Shown in pieces: positions 1-8,020 of a stretch of 57,261 nucleotides of DNA (position 1 is its first letter; each line of letters opens with the position of its first letter). Position numbers and translations under genes: made by a program. Location: positions 1 to 57,261 of the forward strand of contig SHYL01000003.1 in NCBI GenBank assembly GCA_009692825.1. Reading direction: 5' to 3'. The notes below the pieces were generated by a model. That model saw only the letters and a list, made by a program, of their open reading frames with translations, had not been told where the DNA came from and ran no database searches. The DNA is from Dehalococcoidia bacterium. Its GTDB lineage: Bacteria > Chloroflexota > Dehalococcoidia > SHYB01 > SHYL01.

Positions 1-839
1 CGATGTATTTCGCCGGCGTGTTATCAAATTTGATCGCTCCTTATGGTTACAACGAGTTCGATACTTCTCATGTAAGGCAAGGGCCGAGCATGAGCCATTG
101 GTTCGGCACCGATTTCGGAGGAAGGGACCTTCTATCGCGCATCATTTACGGACTGCGGTCTACCGTGATAGTAACAATAATAACTATAGCGTTCGGCAGC
201 TTGTTACTTGGGATCGTCCTGGGTGCCATAGCTGGTTATAAAGGCGGGATTTTCGAAGCGGTCATAATGAGAATTGGAGATATTTTCCTTGCATTCCCAG
301 GCTTACTATTTGTCATTATTATTGCCGCTACAGTTAAGCCAAGGGTACTGGAGCTTAACCGTTGGATCGAAGACCATACCTTCATCAAAGGATTGGTCTC
401 GACCGGTGTCACTGATTACATAGTAATATTTGGAGCCTTATCGCTCATAAGCTGGGTCAGCATGGCGCGCCTTGTGAGAGGACAGATCCTATCCATAAAG
501 AGAGAAGAATATGTAATGGCAGCCATTGCATTGGGTGCTACTGACGCTCATATAATTCGCAAGCATATTGTGCCGAACGTTCTCAGTCAGATTATTGTTG
601 TTCTCTCGGGTGCTCTTGGGGCCATCGCTCTGTCAGAGGCTTCGCTTAGCTTCCTGGGAATCGGTGTGCAACCGCCTACGCCAAGTCTTGGTAACCTGCT
701 TACCGGCGGAAGCGTAAGCCTTCTACAGGCTAACTCTCACCTAGTATTTTTCCCTGCAGCCGTAGTGGCAGTGCTATTGTTCTGCTTCAATATGGTTGGA
801 GATGCCGTAAATGATGCGGTAAACCCGCGGACACGCTGA
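1..839 (+). CDS. ABC transporter permease, DppC/OppC type (5' part outside window)
   Basis: Inner-membrane permease half of a peptide/nickel-type ABC importer. The first visible residues look like the second half of the usual N-terminal membrane segment, so the true start is probably upstream of the window. Seen: the family signature GTDFGGRD just after the first loop (about residues 35-42), several hydrophobic segments, and the cytoplasmic EAA-type loop (EEYVMAAIALGA, about residues 168-179, followed by IVPN) that docks onto the ATPase. The C-terminus VNDAVNPR is typical of DppC. The stop codon directly abuts the stop of convergent dapF, leaving no room for a terminator. The ATPase and the substrate-binding partner are not visible, so the substrate cannot be told. 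Confidence 0.9.
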   Translation, partial: MYFAGVLSNLIAPYGYNEFDTSHVRQGPSMSHWFGTDFGGRDLLSRIIYGLRSTVIVTIITIAFGSLLLGIVLGAIAGYKGGIFEAVIMRIGDIFLAFPGLLFVIIIAATVKPRVLELNRWIEDHTFIKGLVSTGVTDYIVIFGALSLISWVSMARLVRGQILSIKREEYVMAAIALGATDAHIIRKHIVPNVLSQIIVVLSGALGAIALSEASLSFLGIGVQPPTPSLGNLLTGGSVSLLQANSHLVFFPAAVVAVLLFCFNMVGDAVNDAVNPRTR

Positions 840-1682
840 TTATTCAGGCCACTCGCCGGTAAATACTTCTTCCGCAGGTCCCGTAAGCCACACTTCACCT
901 TTGCCGTCCCAATCAAGCTTCAGGGAGCCGCCAGGAAGCTGCACGTTAAGAGTATCGCCGGTGAAGCCGTGCATCCGCCCGGCAACCGCGATGGCGGCAG
1001 CGCCGGAGCCGCAAGCCATGGTCAGCCCTGCGCCGCGCTCCCATACGCGCGCTTTCACGTTGCTCTTATCTATGACGTTTACGATCTCGAAGTTAACGCG
1101 CCTCGGGAAAAGCTTCATATGCTCAATAGTTGGGCCTACGCCAGCCAGGTCTAACGAATCCACTGGCTCTTTTATAAATGCAACGGCATGCGGGTTGCCC
1201 ATCGAGATGCCAGTAACGTTAAAACTGGTCCCATTAGCCTTAATAGGATAATCGACTATTCTATCGAGCTTTTCGGTGACGCTTACAGGTATTTCTTCCG
1301 GCTTGAATCTTGGAGCGCCCATGCCTACTTTTACAGTCGCGACTTTATCGCTGCGCCACGTCACGGTTATGGGGTGGATGCCGGCAAGCGTCTCAACTGT
1401 AAGCGGGGCGTTCTTGCCAATGATGCTGTGGTCAAGGATATATTTGACGAAACAGCGGACGCCGTTGCCGCACATTTCGGCTTCTGAGCCGTCGGCGTTT
1501 ATTATCCGCATCCTGGCATTCGCTTTTGTGGAGGGTAGTATCAGCAGAATGCCGTCCGCGCCCACGCCGAAATGCCTGTCGCACATCTTCAGGGCAAGCG
1601 ATTCCCAGTCGCGCTGGATAGACCGCGCATCGATAAGAACGAAATCGTTGCCTGTGCCATGCAGCTTGGTGAACTTAATCAA
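840..1682 (-). CDS. dapF: diaminopimelate epimerase DapF
   Basis: Converts LL- to meso-diaminopimelate in the lysine (and, where present, peptidoglycan) pathway, in the cytoplasm and without a cofactor. Both catalytic cysteines are visible: C71 in AEMCGNG and C224 in TMACGSG. The 280-residue length is normal. The start is TTG at 1682, which gives MIKFTKLHGTGNDF as expected for the family and has GGAG 8 nt upstream. It overlaps the folK stop by 4 nt (TTGA), so it is probably translationally coupled. This is the last gene of the long minus-strand run that begins with the pyrimidine genes. Another gene of the same pathway, dapA, starts at the far end of the window but is not linked. Confidence 0.96.
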   Translation of the reverse strand: MIKFTKLHGTGNDFVLIDARSIQRDWESLALKMCDRHFGVGADGILLILPSTKANARMRIINADGSEAEMCGNGVRCFVKYILDHSIIGKNAPLTVETLAGIHPITVTWRSDKVATVKVGMGAPRFKPEEIPVSVTEKLDRIVDYPIKANGTSFNVTGISMGNPHAVAFIKEPVDSLDLAGVGPTIEHMKLFPRRVNFEIVNVIDKSNVKARVWERGAGLTMACGSGAAAIAVAGRMHGFTGDTLNVQLPGGSLKLDWDGKGEVWLTGPAEEVFTGEWPE

Positions 1683-2218
1683 GGAGCTTTCTCCATGCGC
1701 TTTTGCTTAATACCGATTATATCCTTAATGGGCGGAGCCTTAGTAAAATAACGGACCCCCTGAGGCTCCAGCGACTTCAGGAGTGACGCTACGGTTTTAT
1801 TCAAAATGGGATGGACGAATGACGGGGCGATGCGGGCCAGCGGTCGCAGTACGAATTCACGTTGTGCTGCCTTGGGGTGCGGGACGGTAAGAGCTTTGGT
1901 GTTAATCACGTCGTTATCCCAGAAGATGATGTCTATGTCTATCAGACGCGGGCCATTCCTGAAACTCTTTTGCCGGCCTATCGATTTTTCAATGTCTTTC
2001 AGCTTTTTCAGGAAGTCGTGAGGCTCATACGATGTGAATACGAGACAGGTCATGTTTAGAAATTTGGCCTGCTTTTCGAATCCAATGGGATCAGTCTGGT
2101 AAATCGGCGAGACTTTCAGGACTTCCGATGCTCCTGATATCAGCGACAGGGTTTTCAGTAAGTTGGTTTTTCTGCTGCCCACATTAGAGCCGAGACTCAG
2201 ATAGATGTTTTTATGCAT
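1679..2218 (-). CDS. folK: HPPK, 6-hydroxymethyl-7,8-dihydropterin pyrophosphokinase FolK
   Basis: Transfers pyrophosphate from ATP to 6-hydroxymethyl-dihydropterin in folate synthesis. Seen: the N-terminal YLSLGSNVG motif, the NGPRLIDIDI segment with the two metal-binding aspartates, and VPHPKAAQREFVLRPL. The start is placed at ATG 2218 (MHKNIYLSLGSN), not at an in-frame upstream codon near 2260, because this ATG lies in the 8-nt overlap ATGCATAA with the miaA stop and matches where family members start. The protein has 179 residues. It sits between miaA and dapF; folP, folE and folB are not in the window. Confidence 0.94.
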   Translation of the reverse strand: MHKNIYLSLGSNVGSRKTNLLKTLSLISGASEVLKVSPIYQTDPIGFEKQAKFLNMTCLVFTSYEPHDFLKKLKDIEKSIGRQKSFRNGPRLIDIDIIFWDNDVINTKALTVPHPKAAQREFVLRPLARIAPSFVHPILNKTVASLLKSLEPQGVRYFTKAPPIKDIIGIKQKRMEKAP

Positions 2219-3149
2219 GGTTTTCAATGAATTTCTCGATGAGATTTGAGGCTTCTTCATGCCATTTATTTCCTGTAATATCCAGCCAGGTTATATCGGG
2301 GTCCTTGAGCCTGAACCATGCGTATTGATGACGCGCAAAATTATGCGTGTCGAATTTGATTTTCTTGACGGCGTCTGCTAGGGTAAGCTTACCTTCCAAA
2401 AACGCCGTGATTTGAGAGTAACCAATGCCGGACATGGACGGTAGATCCGATGGGTAGCCTTTTTTCAGAAGCGCCTTCACTTCATCCGCAAGGCCATCTT
2501 TAATCATTTGGTCTACTCGCATATCGATCCTGTGGTATAGCTCATCACGCGGACACGTCAGGCCGATAATGAGGAAACTGTATTTCGGCTCAGAGCTACC
2601 TGTTTCAGAGAATTTGTGTCCGGTTGTTTCGTAGACTTCCAGCGCGCGGATAATGCGCCTCACGTTTTGAGGTTCTATTTTTGCCGCCGCTTCGGGATCA
2701 ATCGATTGTAGCTGGCGGTACAGGTGGCCGCTGCCTTTTTCCGCCGTCGCTTGCTCGAGTTCAGCGCGCCTATCGAAAGAAGGCTCCACACGGGGGATAT
2801 TCATTCCCTTAACGATCGCTTTTACGTACAGGCCTGAACCGCCAACGAGGAAGGGCTGCTTACCGTCCCTCAGGGTATCGTCGAAGGCTGAATACGCCTG
2901 CTCCTGGTACAAGGCGAGGCTGTATTTTTCGTCAGGTTCAAGGATATCGATAAGGTGATGGCGGACGCGAGCCAGCATTTGCGCCGGCGGCTTGGCTGTG
3001 CCAATGTCCATACGTTTGTAAAACTGACGGCTGTCAGCGTTGACGATTTCACCGTTGACGCGGGACGCTAAGTCGACTGCGAGGCCGCTTTTGCCGACAC
3101 CCGTAGGGCCGACTATTGCGACGATGGGGCCTTTTAGTTCCTTAGCCAT
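2211..3149 (-). CDS. miaA: tRNA dimethylallyltransferase MiaA
   Basis: Adds a dimethylallyl group from DMAPP to N6 of A37 in tRNAs reading UNN codons. Seen: P-loop GPTGVGKS (residues 14-21), DSRQFYKRMDIGTAKP (from residue 39) with the conserved aspartate, GGSGLYVKAI, and the C-terminal basic region with FARHQYAWFR. The 312-residue length is normal. The start ATG lies 2 nt after the stop of the large DUF2298 protein and the end overlaps folK by 8 nt, so it is embedded in the operon. Confidence 0.96.
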   Translation of the reverse strand: MAKELKGPIVAIVGPTGVGKSGLAVDLASRVNGEIVNADSRQFYKRMDIGTAKPPAQMLARVRHHLIDILEPDEKYSLALYQEQAYSAFDDTLRDGKQPFLVGGSGLYVKAIVKGMNIPRVEPSFDRRAELEQATAEKGSGHLYRQLQSIDPEAAAKIEPQNVRRIIRALEVYETTGHKFSETGSSEPKYSFLIIGLTCPRDELYHRIDMRVDQMIKDGLADEVKALLKKGYPSDLPSMSGIGYSQITAFLEGKLTLADAVKKIKFDTHNFARHQYAWFRLKDPDITWLDITGNKWHEEASNLIEKFIENHA

Positions 3150-3151
3150 GC

Positions 3152-6100
3152 TCAGCGCGAGGAATCAACGACCTGGTAGATTTTTAAACCGGGGTTCGAG
3201 TAGACCAGCCGAAGGGAGGTCATTTCATCAAATTTGGCAAGGCCGCCGTTAGAGTACTGGCTGATCTCCAGCTGGCCGATGTAAACGTACTTGATACGGT
3301 ACTTTTGGATGAGGCGCATAGAAAGCTGTTTGTCGTCAGTCTGGTATATCTGCGCACCTTCGCGCTGGCGGGTCCGCATCTCATCAACCGTTCGAGCGAT
3401 TTCGGGCCTGCCGCTGACGTCGCCTGACGCGGCACGCTGCTGTGTCTGGTGCCAGTTCCAGCCTATAAGTCCGGGCAGTCCTGTGTAAATACTTACGCGC
3501 GAATACCACTTGTATTCCGAGCGCTCCTGGGGAACAGCTTCAAGAACGACAGGTGAGCCTTTTACATTGTCCTGCAGCCATATGATGCCGAGCTTATCGC
3601 TTATGAGAGTCATCCTGCCGCTTTGGCCGTCGTCATATGTTGCGGTGTCCATATAGGCCATACCGTCGCGGTTTAATCCAACGGTAGTGTCGAACCTGTT
3701 GGCTAGCCTCATCCTGCCGCCCATGACCGTATAGACGCCCGCAGAAAGTATGAGAAGCGTTAGCGGAACAGCGAATGCTGCTTTCGCCCAGGGTTGTTTA
3801 AGCAGGGATACGCCGGGAGCAAAGAGGAGACTCCATACTGCGAACGCTGAAACTATTCCAAACAGGACCCATGCCTGCAAATAGACTTTGAAGACAGTAT
3901 TGAGGCGGTTGATATCTCCATCCAGTACTACAACCTCTACGCCTACGCCAAGCGCGAGAGCTACGGCGAGCATCACGTATACAAAAAGGCGCACGCCCTT
4001 GTCTTCGTCGTTGGTGTGGGCTTCCGCAAGAAACGCTATGCAGATGACGAATATGATTGCCGAAAGCAGGATCGCGGTGGAATAGCCTTTGTATCCGAAG
4101 TAGGCGATCGAGCCTAAGGATAAAAGCAGAACAAAACCTACAGTCGCTTTAGCGAGAGTTTTCGGCTTAAGGTCGTCCAATAAGGAGTGTGCCGTATTTC
4201 TTAGTCCCCACGACCTCAACCTCGTCCGTATGGGAGCTATATACCGAAGCGCAATCATGGACACTATGAAAATAACGAAAGTAAATATGAACAGGCCGTG
4301 GATCACGAAATAATCCTTGACGGGAGTGCGCCACTCGCTGTGATGAATGCTCGCGTAGAAGTTTTCAAACTTCTGGTTGAACGGCAGAAAGAGCATATAT
4401 GAGATGAGGAAGACCAGGATGGATATCAAGAGTGAACGTCCGAGCACTCTCCATATTTGTTGCGGTGTGCGGAGAAACTCGGCGATCCCTATTGAAAGCA
4501 CAACGACGAGCAAATAAGTCACTGAGTCCCAGCTGTTCGTGGCCCTTAATGCACCCATGGCCAGACCGATAAAGAAAATCGTGACCATACGCGAACGCAT
4601 CGATGCCGCGCGCGCGCTTGCTATCAAGTTGAGGCACAGGCCTAGAGTCAGGGCAGTTATCGGAAGCGAAATCATGTGCGCATGGAGGTCGCCGAACAGG
4701 AATGTGAAGTAAGGGAACTCTGTTATCTCGTACCCGGGCGGGTCTGAGTGGATAGCCCGTGTGCTGCCCCAGAAGTCGAAATGGCTTAAAGGAAGGTCGT
4801 CTATGCGGTTACGGATGACCTGTATGACACCGTCCAGGTTGCCAAGCACGAGCACAAATAGGACGGCCATGAAGCCAGCGAGTGATACCAGCAGGAAGCC
4901 CTTCCAGTTTCTTTGCGCCGGTTGGTTTCCTCCCAACGTAAGGGATGCCAGGTTATAGCCAACCGAGAAGACGCCGCCTGCCATAAGCGCGAACCATGTG
5001 GCGACGGCGAGGTTGTACGAGACGCTGGGCAGTATGCCGAGCCATTTGATTACCGTGGCGACGTGGAACTGGCCGAAGTAGTAGTAGTTCAGGAAGCCGC
5101 CTGCAAACCATGGGTCGTATGCGGGCATGTAGGTAGATTTTATGACGGCGTTCAGATATGCGAAATCCATCGGTTTTTCGCCTCCTAGATATGGGTCCCA
5201 CAGGTCGGGATCTGCGAGACGCACCATGTAGAAGGTGAACATTGCCACAAGAAATATCGCTTCGAAGAACAGGAAGCGCTGCCAGTTTTCTTTGAGCAAC
5301 TTACGGAAATGACTCTGGTTTTTCCATGCGATAGCTGCGGATACGGCCGCAAGGAACGCAAGCGTAAGCCATATCGTGCCCCTAGTGAAGGGCAGTAGAT
5401 GGATGCTGGATACCGTAAACACGATAAACGAGAGGAGCAACAAGGCGAGCATCTTGGTCAGCAGATAGCCCTTATCAGGCAGCCGGCTAAAGACGGTGAG
5501 GCCTATGGGCAGGCAGACCAGGCAGGCGAACTCGACCCCAAGCAGCCAGAAGAACTCAGGGAACTTGTTTACAATGCTGTCCCTGTTGAAAATTTCTGAG
5601 AACGTCCCACCCTCTTCCTGGGCTTTCAAATCATCCGTATTCAGCATTAACTGCAGCGGTCTTTGCTCGATGGACGAGGAAGGCAGGACGGTTTCTAATT
5701 GCTCACGAGTTAGAGCAGACGTTTTCTTAAAAATCAGGACCAATGGACGGTCGTAAACTGTGAACGACTCATCGGCGAAACCTAGATTAACCGTGGGGCG
5801 ATCGTAGCCTTTGGGTGCTGTAAGGCCCGGCTTTTTAAAGGTGTCGCTACCGATGGTTATGCCGAATAATCCCGGGTTATTTTGCCGCTGATAGACCAGC
5901 TCAAATCCCAGGGGGCCATCGAACAGGCGGGCATAGTACTGAGAAGTGAACGGATAACGCTCAGGCAGAAGAGGGATCACGCCGTACAGACGGTTGCTGT
6001 ACATGGTGATGTAATCAGCCCGCATGATTTCGCCGATCACTCTGTCGCGCTTGGCTTCATTGTCATCGCCGTAGTTATCCATGGGCAGGACCTGGTAGCG

Positions 6101-7546
6101 GGAACCGCCTGCCATGCCAGGTATGTTTTCATCCCATATTTCATGTGTCGCTACGGAATTTGCGGGTACGTTCTCGCGGAACCATTGCGCGGCCGCCACA
6201 GCTGAATGGGGTTCAGTGTAGATTTTCATAAACGGAACAGCGTAAAGAGCGGTGGCTATCAATGTGATCACTCCCACCGCGGTCGCTATATGCGGGTTTG
6301 CGAGCTTCCAGCCCACCCATTGCCGTGCTTTAAGCCAGTCATATGCTGAGAAAATCAGACGAGACGCCAGCAGAATCAGGAAAGGCGTGATCGGGAGGAG
6401 ATAGCGCAGGAACTTAACGTCGAACTGGCCTATGACCAGGAAGTAGGGCAGGGCCCACGCTAGTATGAGGATGTCTGCTTTGTTCTTTCGCAGAGCCCCG
6501 GCAGCCGCAGAAAATATCAAACCCAGCCATGATAGGATGCCCAGAAACGGGCCGACGCTCCAGATCGCGAATTGCGAGATGTGATACCAGTACGGGGTGG
6601 TGCCTTCGTACTGACGCGTGTAAGGGTAATCCCGTATGCGGCGAACCATCTCGCTTTGCTCACGGAAGTCGCCAAGGAACGTATGCCAGTCGATGATGGC
6701 GTACGGCTGAGCTACAACGAACGCTGTTCCTGACATAACGAGCGTAATAAACAGGAAAAATAGCGTATGCATTAGATGTGAGGTATCGACGGAAGTTTTT
6801 CCTTTTTCAAACGATATAGCCGAAAGGAAATAAGCGGCAAAGACCGCGACAAATATGGGCGCAAAGCTAACTTTGGTCGCCAACCCCAGGCCTAATGCTG
6901 AGCCCGTAAATGCGGCCGCTATCCACCCGGGCTTGCGCATTATTCCGGCCAGCAAATATATGGTGAGCAAGGCGAAAAAGGTCAGCAGGACATCAGGCGT
7001 GTAGAAGTGGCTGTACTGGATGTGAAGCACGGCAAAGGTGATAAATGCCGTTGCGAGCAGTCCCACGCGCCGGCTGTAAAGACGCGAGCCGATCAGGAAG
7101 ACGAGCAGAATAGAAGCAGTGTCCACGAATGCGTTTAGTCCCCTGCCCAGCACTGCATAGTCGTCAAGAGAGTAGTCGTCAAAAAATGGGTTGGGTATAA
7201 GGGATACGCCTTTTAGGAGATATATGGGGAAGCTTCCATAAGGGAACCAGTGAGTGTTCAGGGGGCTTTTCACGCTGAAGAACTCGGCAAGGCTATTAGG
7301 CATACCGATTTCCGAAACGCCGCGCTTGCCGCTGCCGCTTTCCATGTTTTCCCATAGGATCGCGCGCTCATCTGGGTGGATCAGGTTGCCGTTGTCCCAG
7401 TGGAGGCCGTAGAGCCGCATACCAAGGGACGCGCCAAGCAACAGTATGAGGACAAGGATTGTCACATGCGCTCTCAAAAATGAGTACACATTGGCTGATG
7501 CACGACGGGAACTGCTTTTTAAAGGGTCGGAAGTCTCTTCAATCAT
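3152..7546 (-). CDS. giant membrane protein: PMT/ArnT-like glycosyltransferase fused to DUF2298
   Basis: 1464 residues, mostly transmembrane. The N-terminal half resembles PMT/GT39-type, polyprenyl-phosphate-sugar-dependent glycosyltransferases: membrane helix about 27-47, then the loop HPDE (57-60) carrying the likely catalytic acidic pair, and HFYTPDVLLTFFALL. The C-terminal half (from about 730) carries the tyrosine motif NYYYFG near 818-823, the hallmark of DUF2298/TIGR03662 (Chlor_Arch_YYY), a family known from Chloroflexi and archaea, partly as fusions with exactly this kind of N-terminal domain. Donor and acceptor are unknown; protein or lipid glycosylation is an inference. No Shine-Dalgarno sequence precedes the ATG; TATATT ends 7 nt before it, so a leaderless internal promoter is possible. 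It lies between yjbQ and miaA. Confidence 0.85.
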   Translation of the reverse strand: MIEETSDPLKSSSRRASANVYSFLRAHVTILVLILLLGASLGMRLYGLHWDNGNLIHPDERAILWENMESGSGKRGVSEIGMPNSLAEFFSVKSPLNTHWFPYGSFPIYLLKGVSLIPNPFFDDYSLDDYAVLGRGLNAFVDTASILLVFLIGSRLYSRRVGLLATAFITFAVLHIQYSHFYTPDVLLTFFALLTIYLLAGIMRKPGWIAAAFTGSALGLGLATKVSFAPIFVAVFAAYFLSAISFEKGKTSVDTSHLMHTLFFLFITLVMSGTAFVVAQPYAIIDWHTFLGDFREQSEMVRRIRDYPYTRQYEGTTPYWYHISQFAIWSVGPFLGILSWLGLIFSAAAGALRKNKADILILAWALPYFLVIGQFDVKFLRYLLPITPFLILLASRLIFSAYDWLKARQWVGWKLANPHIATAVGVITLIATALYAVPFMKIYTEPHSAVAAAQWFRENVPANSVATHEIWDENIPGMAGGSRYQVLPMDNYGDDNEAKRDRVIGEIMRADYITMYSNRLYGVIPLLPERYPFTSQYYARLFDGPLGFELVYQRQNNPGLFGITIGSDTFKKPGLTAPKGYDRPTVNLGFADESFTVYDRPLVLIFKKTSALTREQLETVLPSSSIEQRPLQLMLNTDDLKAQEEGGTFSEIFNRDSIVNKFPEFFWLLGVEFACLVCLPIGLTVFSRLPDKGYLLTKMLALLLLSFIVFTVSSIHLLPFTRGTIWLTLAFLAAVSAAIAWKNQSHFRKLLKENWQRFLFFEAIFLVAMFTFYMVRLADPDLWDPYLGGEKPMDFAYLNAVIKSTYMPAYDPWFAGGFLNYYYFGQFHVATVIKWLGILPSVSYNLAVATWFALMAGGVFSVGYNLASLTLGGNQPAQRNWKGFLLVSLAGFMAVLFVLVLGNLDGVIQVIRNRIDDLPLSHFDFWGSTRAIHSDPPGYEITEFPYFTFLFGDLHAHMISLPITALTLGLCLNLIASARAASMRSRMVTIFFIGLAMGALRATNSWDSVTYLLVVVLSIGIAEFLRTPQQIWRVLGRSLLISILVFLISYMLFLPFNQKFENFYASIHHSEWRTPVKDYFVIHGLFIFTFVIFIVSMIALRYIAPIRTRLRSWGLRNTAHSLLDDLKPKTLAKATVGFVLLLSLGSIAYFGYKGYSTAILLSAIIFVICIAFLAEAHTNDEDKGVRLFVYVMLAVALALGVGVEVVVLDGDINRLNTVFKVYLQAWVLFGIVSAFAVWSLLFAPGVSLLKQPWAKAAFAVPLTLLILSAGVYTVMGGRMRLANRFDTTVGLNRDGMAYMDTATYDDGQSGRMTLISDKLGIIWLQDNVKGSPVVLEAVPQERSEYKWYSRVSIYTGLPGLIGWNWHQTQQRAASGDVSGRPEIARTVDEMRTRQREGAQIYQTDDKQLSMRLIQKYRIKYVYIGQLEISQYSNGGLAKFDEMTSLRLVYSNPGLKIYQVVDSSR

Positions 7547-7592
7547 TTGTTTAAATATACGGAAGTTTTAGGGAAGAAGGGTAGAAAGTGGA

Positions 7593-8012
7593 TCACTCGC
7601 CTATGATCTGAAGCACAAGGTCTCTTGTGCGAGGCTTGCTGTCGAAATCGATCATGACGATCTTCTGCCACTGGCCGAGCATCAGCTTACCAGCCTCGAA
7701 AGGCACCACCAGTGACGGGCCTATGATCGAGGCGCTTACGTGCGAATGGCCGTTGGTATCGTTGTTCAGAACGTTGTGCTGATAGGTGGCGGTTGCCGGC
7801 AGCAGCTTTGCCCAGAGCGCCTGCAGGTCCATGATCATGCCCTTTTCAAGCTCAATGATGGTGATGGCGGCAGTAGTGTGCTTTGTAAATACAGTTGCGA
7901 TGCCATTCTTGAGGCCGCTTTCAGCCAGCTTCTTGCCGACAGTATCCGTGATGTCTATTACTTCAGAAGCCCCTTTGGAATCTATCTGGAATTTCTTTGA
8001 AACGACTGACAT
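7593..8012 (-). CDS. YjbQ/UPF0047 family protein
   Basis: 139 residues, the full length of the YjbQ (UPF0047) family, a small beta-rich trimeric protein with a metal-binding histidine pocket. Seen: FTKHTTAAITIIE, HNVLNNDTNGHSHVSASIIGP and LGQWQKIVMIDFD near the end, all typical. Some members rescue thiamin-phosphate synthase mutants in E. coli, but the physiological function is not settled, so I assign none. It follows carB by 8 nt; the carB stop TAA runs into the ribosome-binding site AAGGAG, so the two are co-translated. Confidence 0.88.
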   Translation of the reverse strand: MSVVSKKFQIDSKGASEVIDITDTVGKKLAESGLKNGIATVFTKHTTAAITIIELEKGMIMDLQALWAKLLPATATYQHNVLNNDTNGHSHVSASIIGPSLVVPFEAGKLMLGQWQKIVMIDFDSKPRTRDLVLQIIGE

Positions 8013-8020
8013 AGGGCTCC

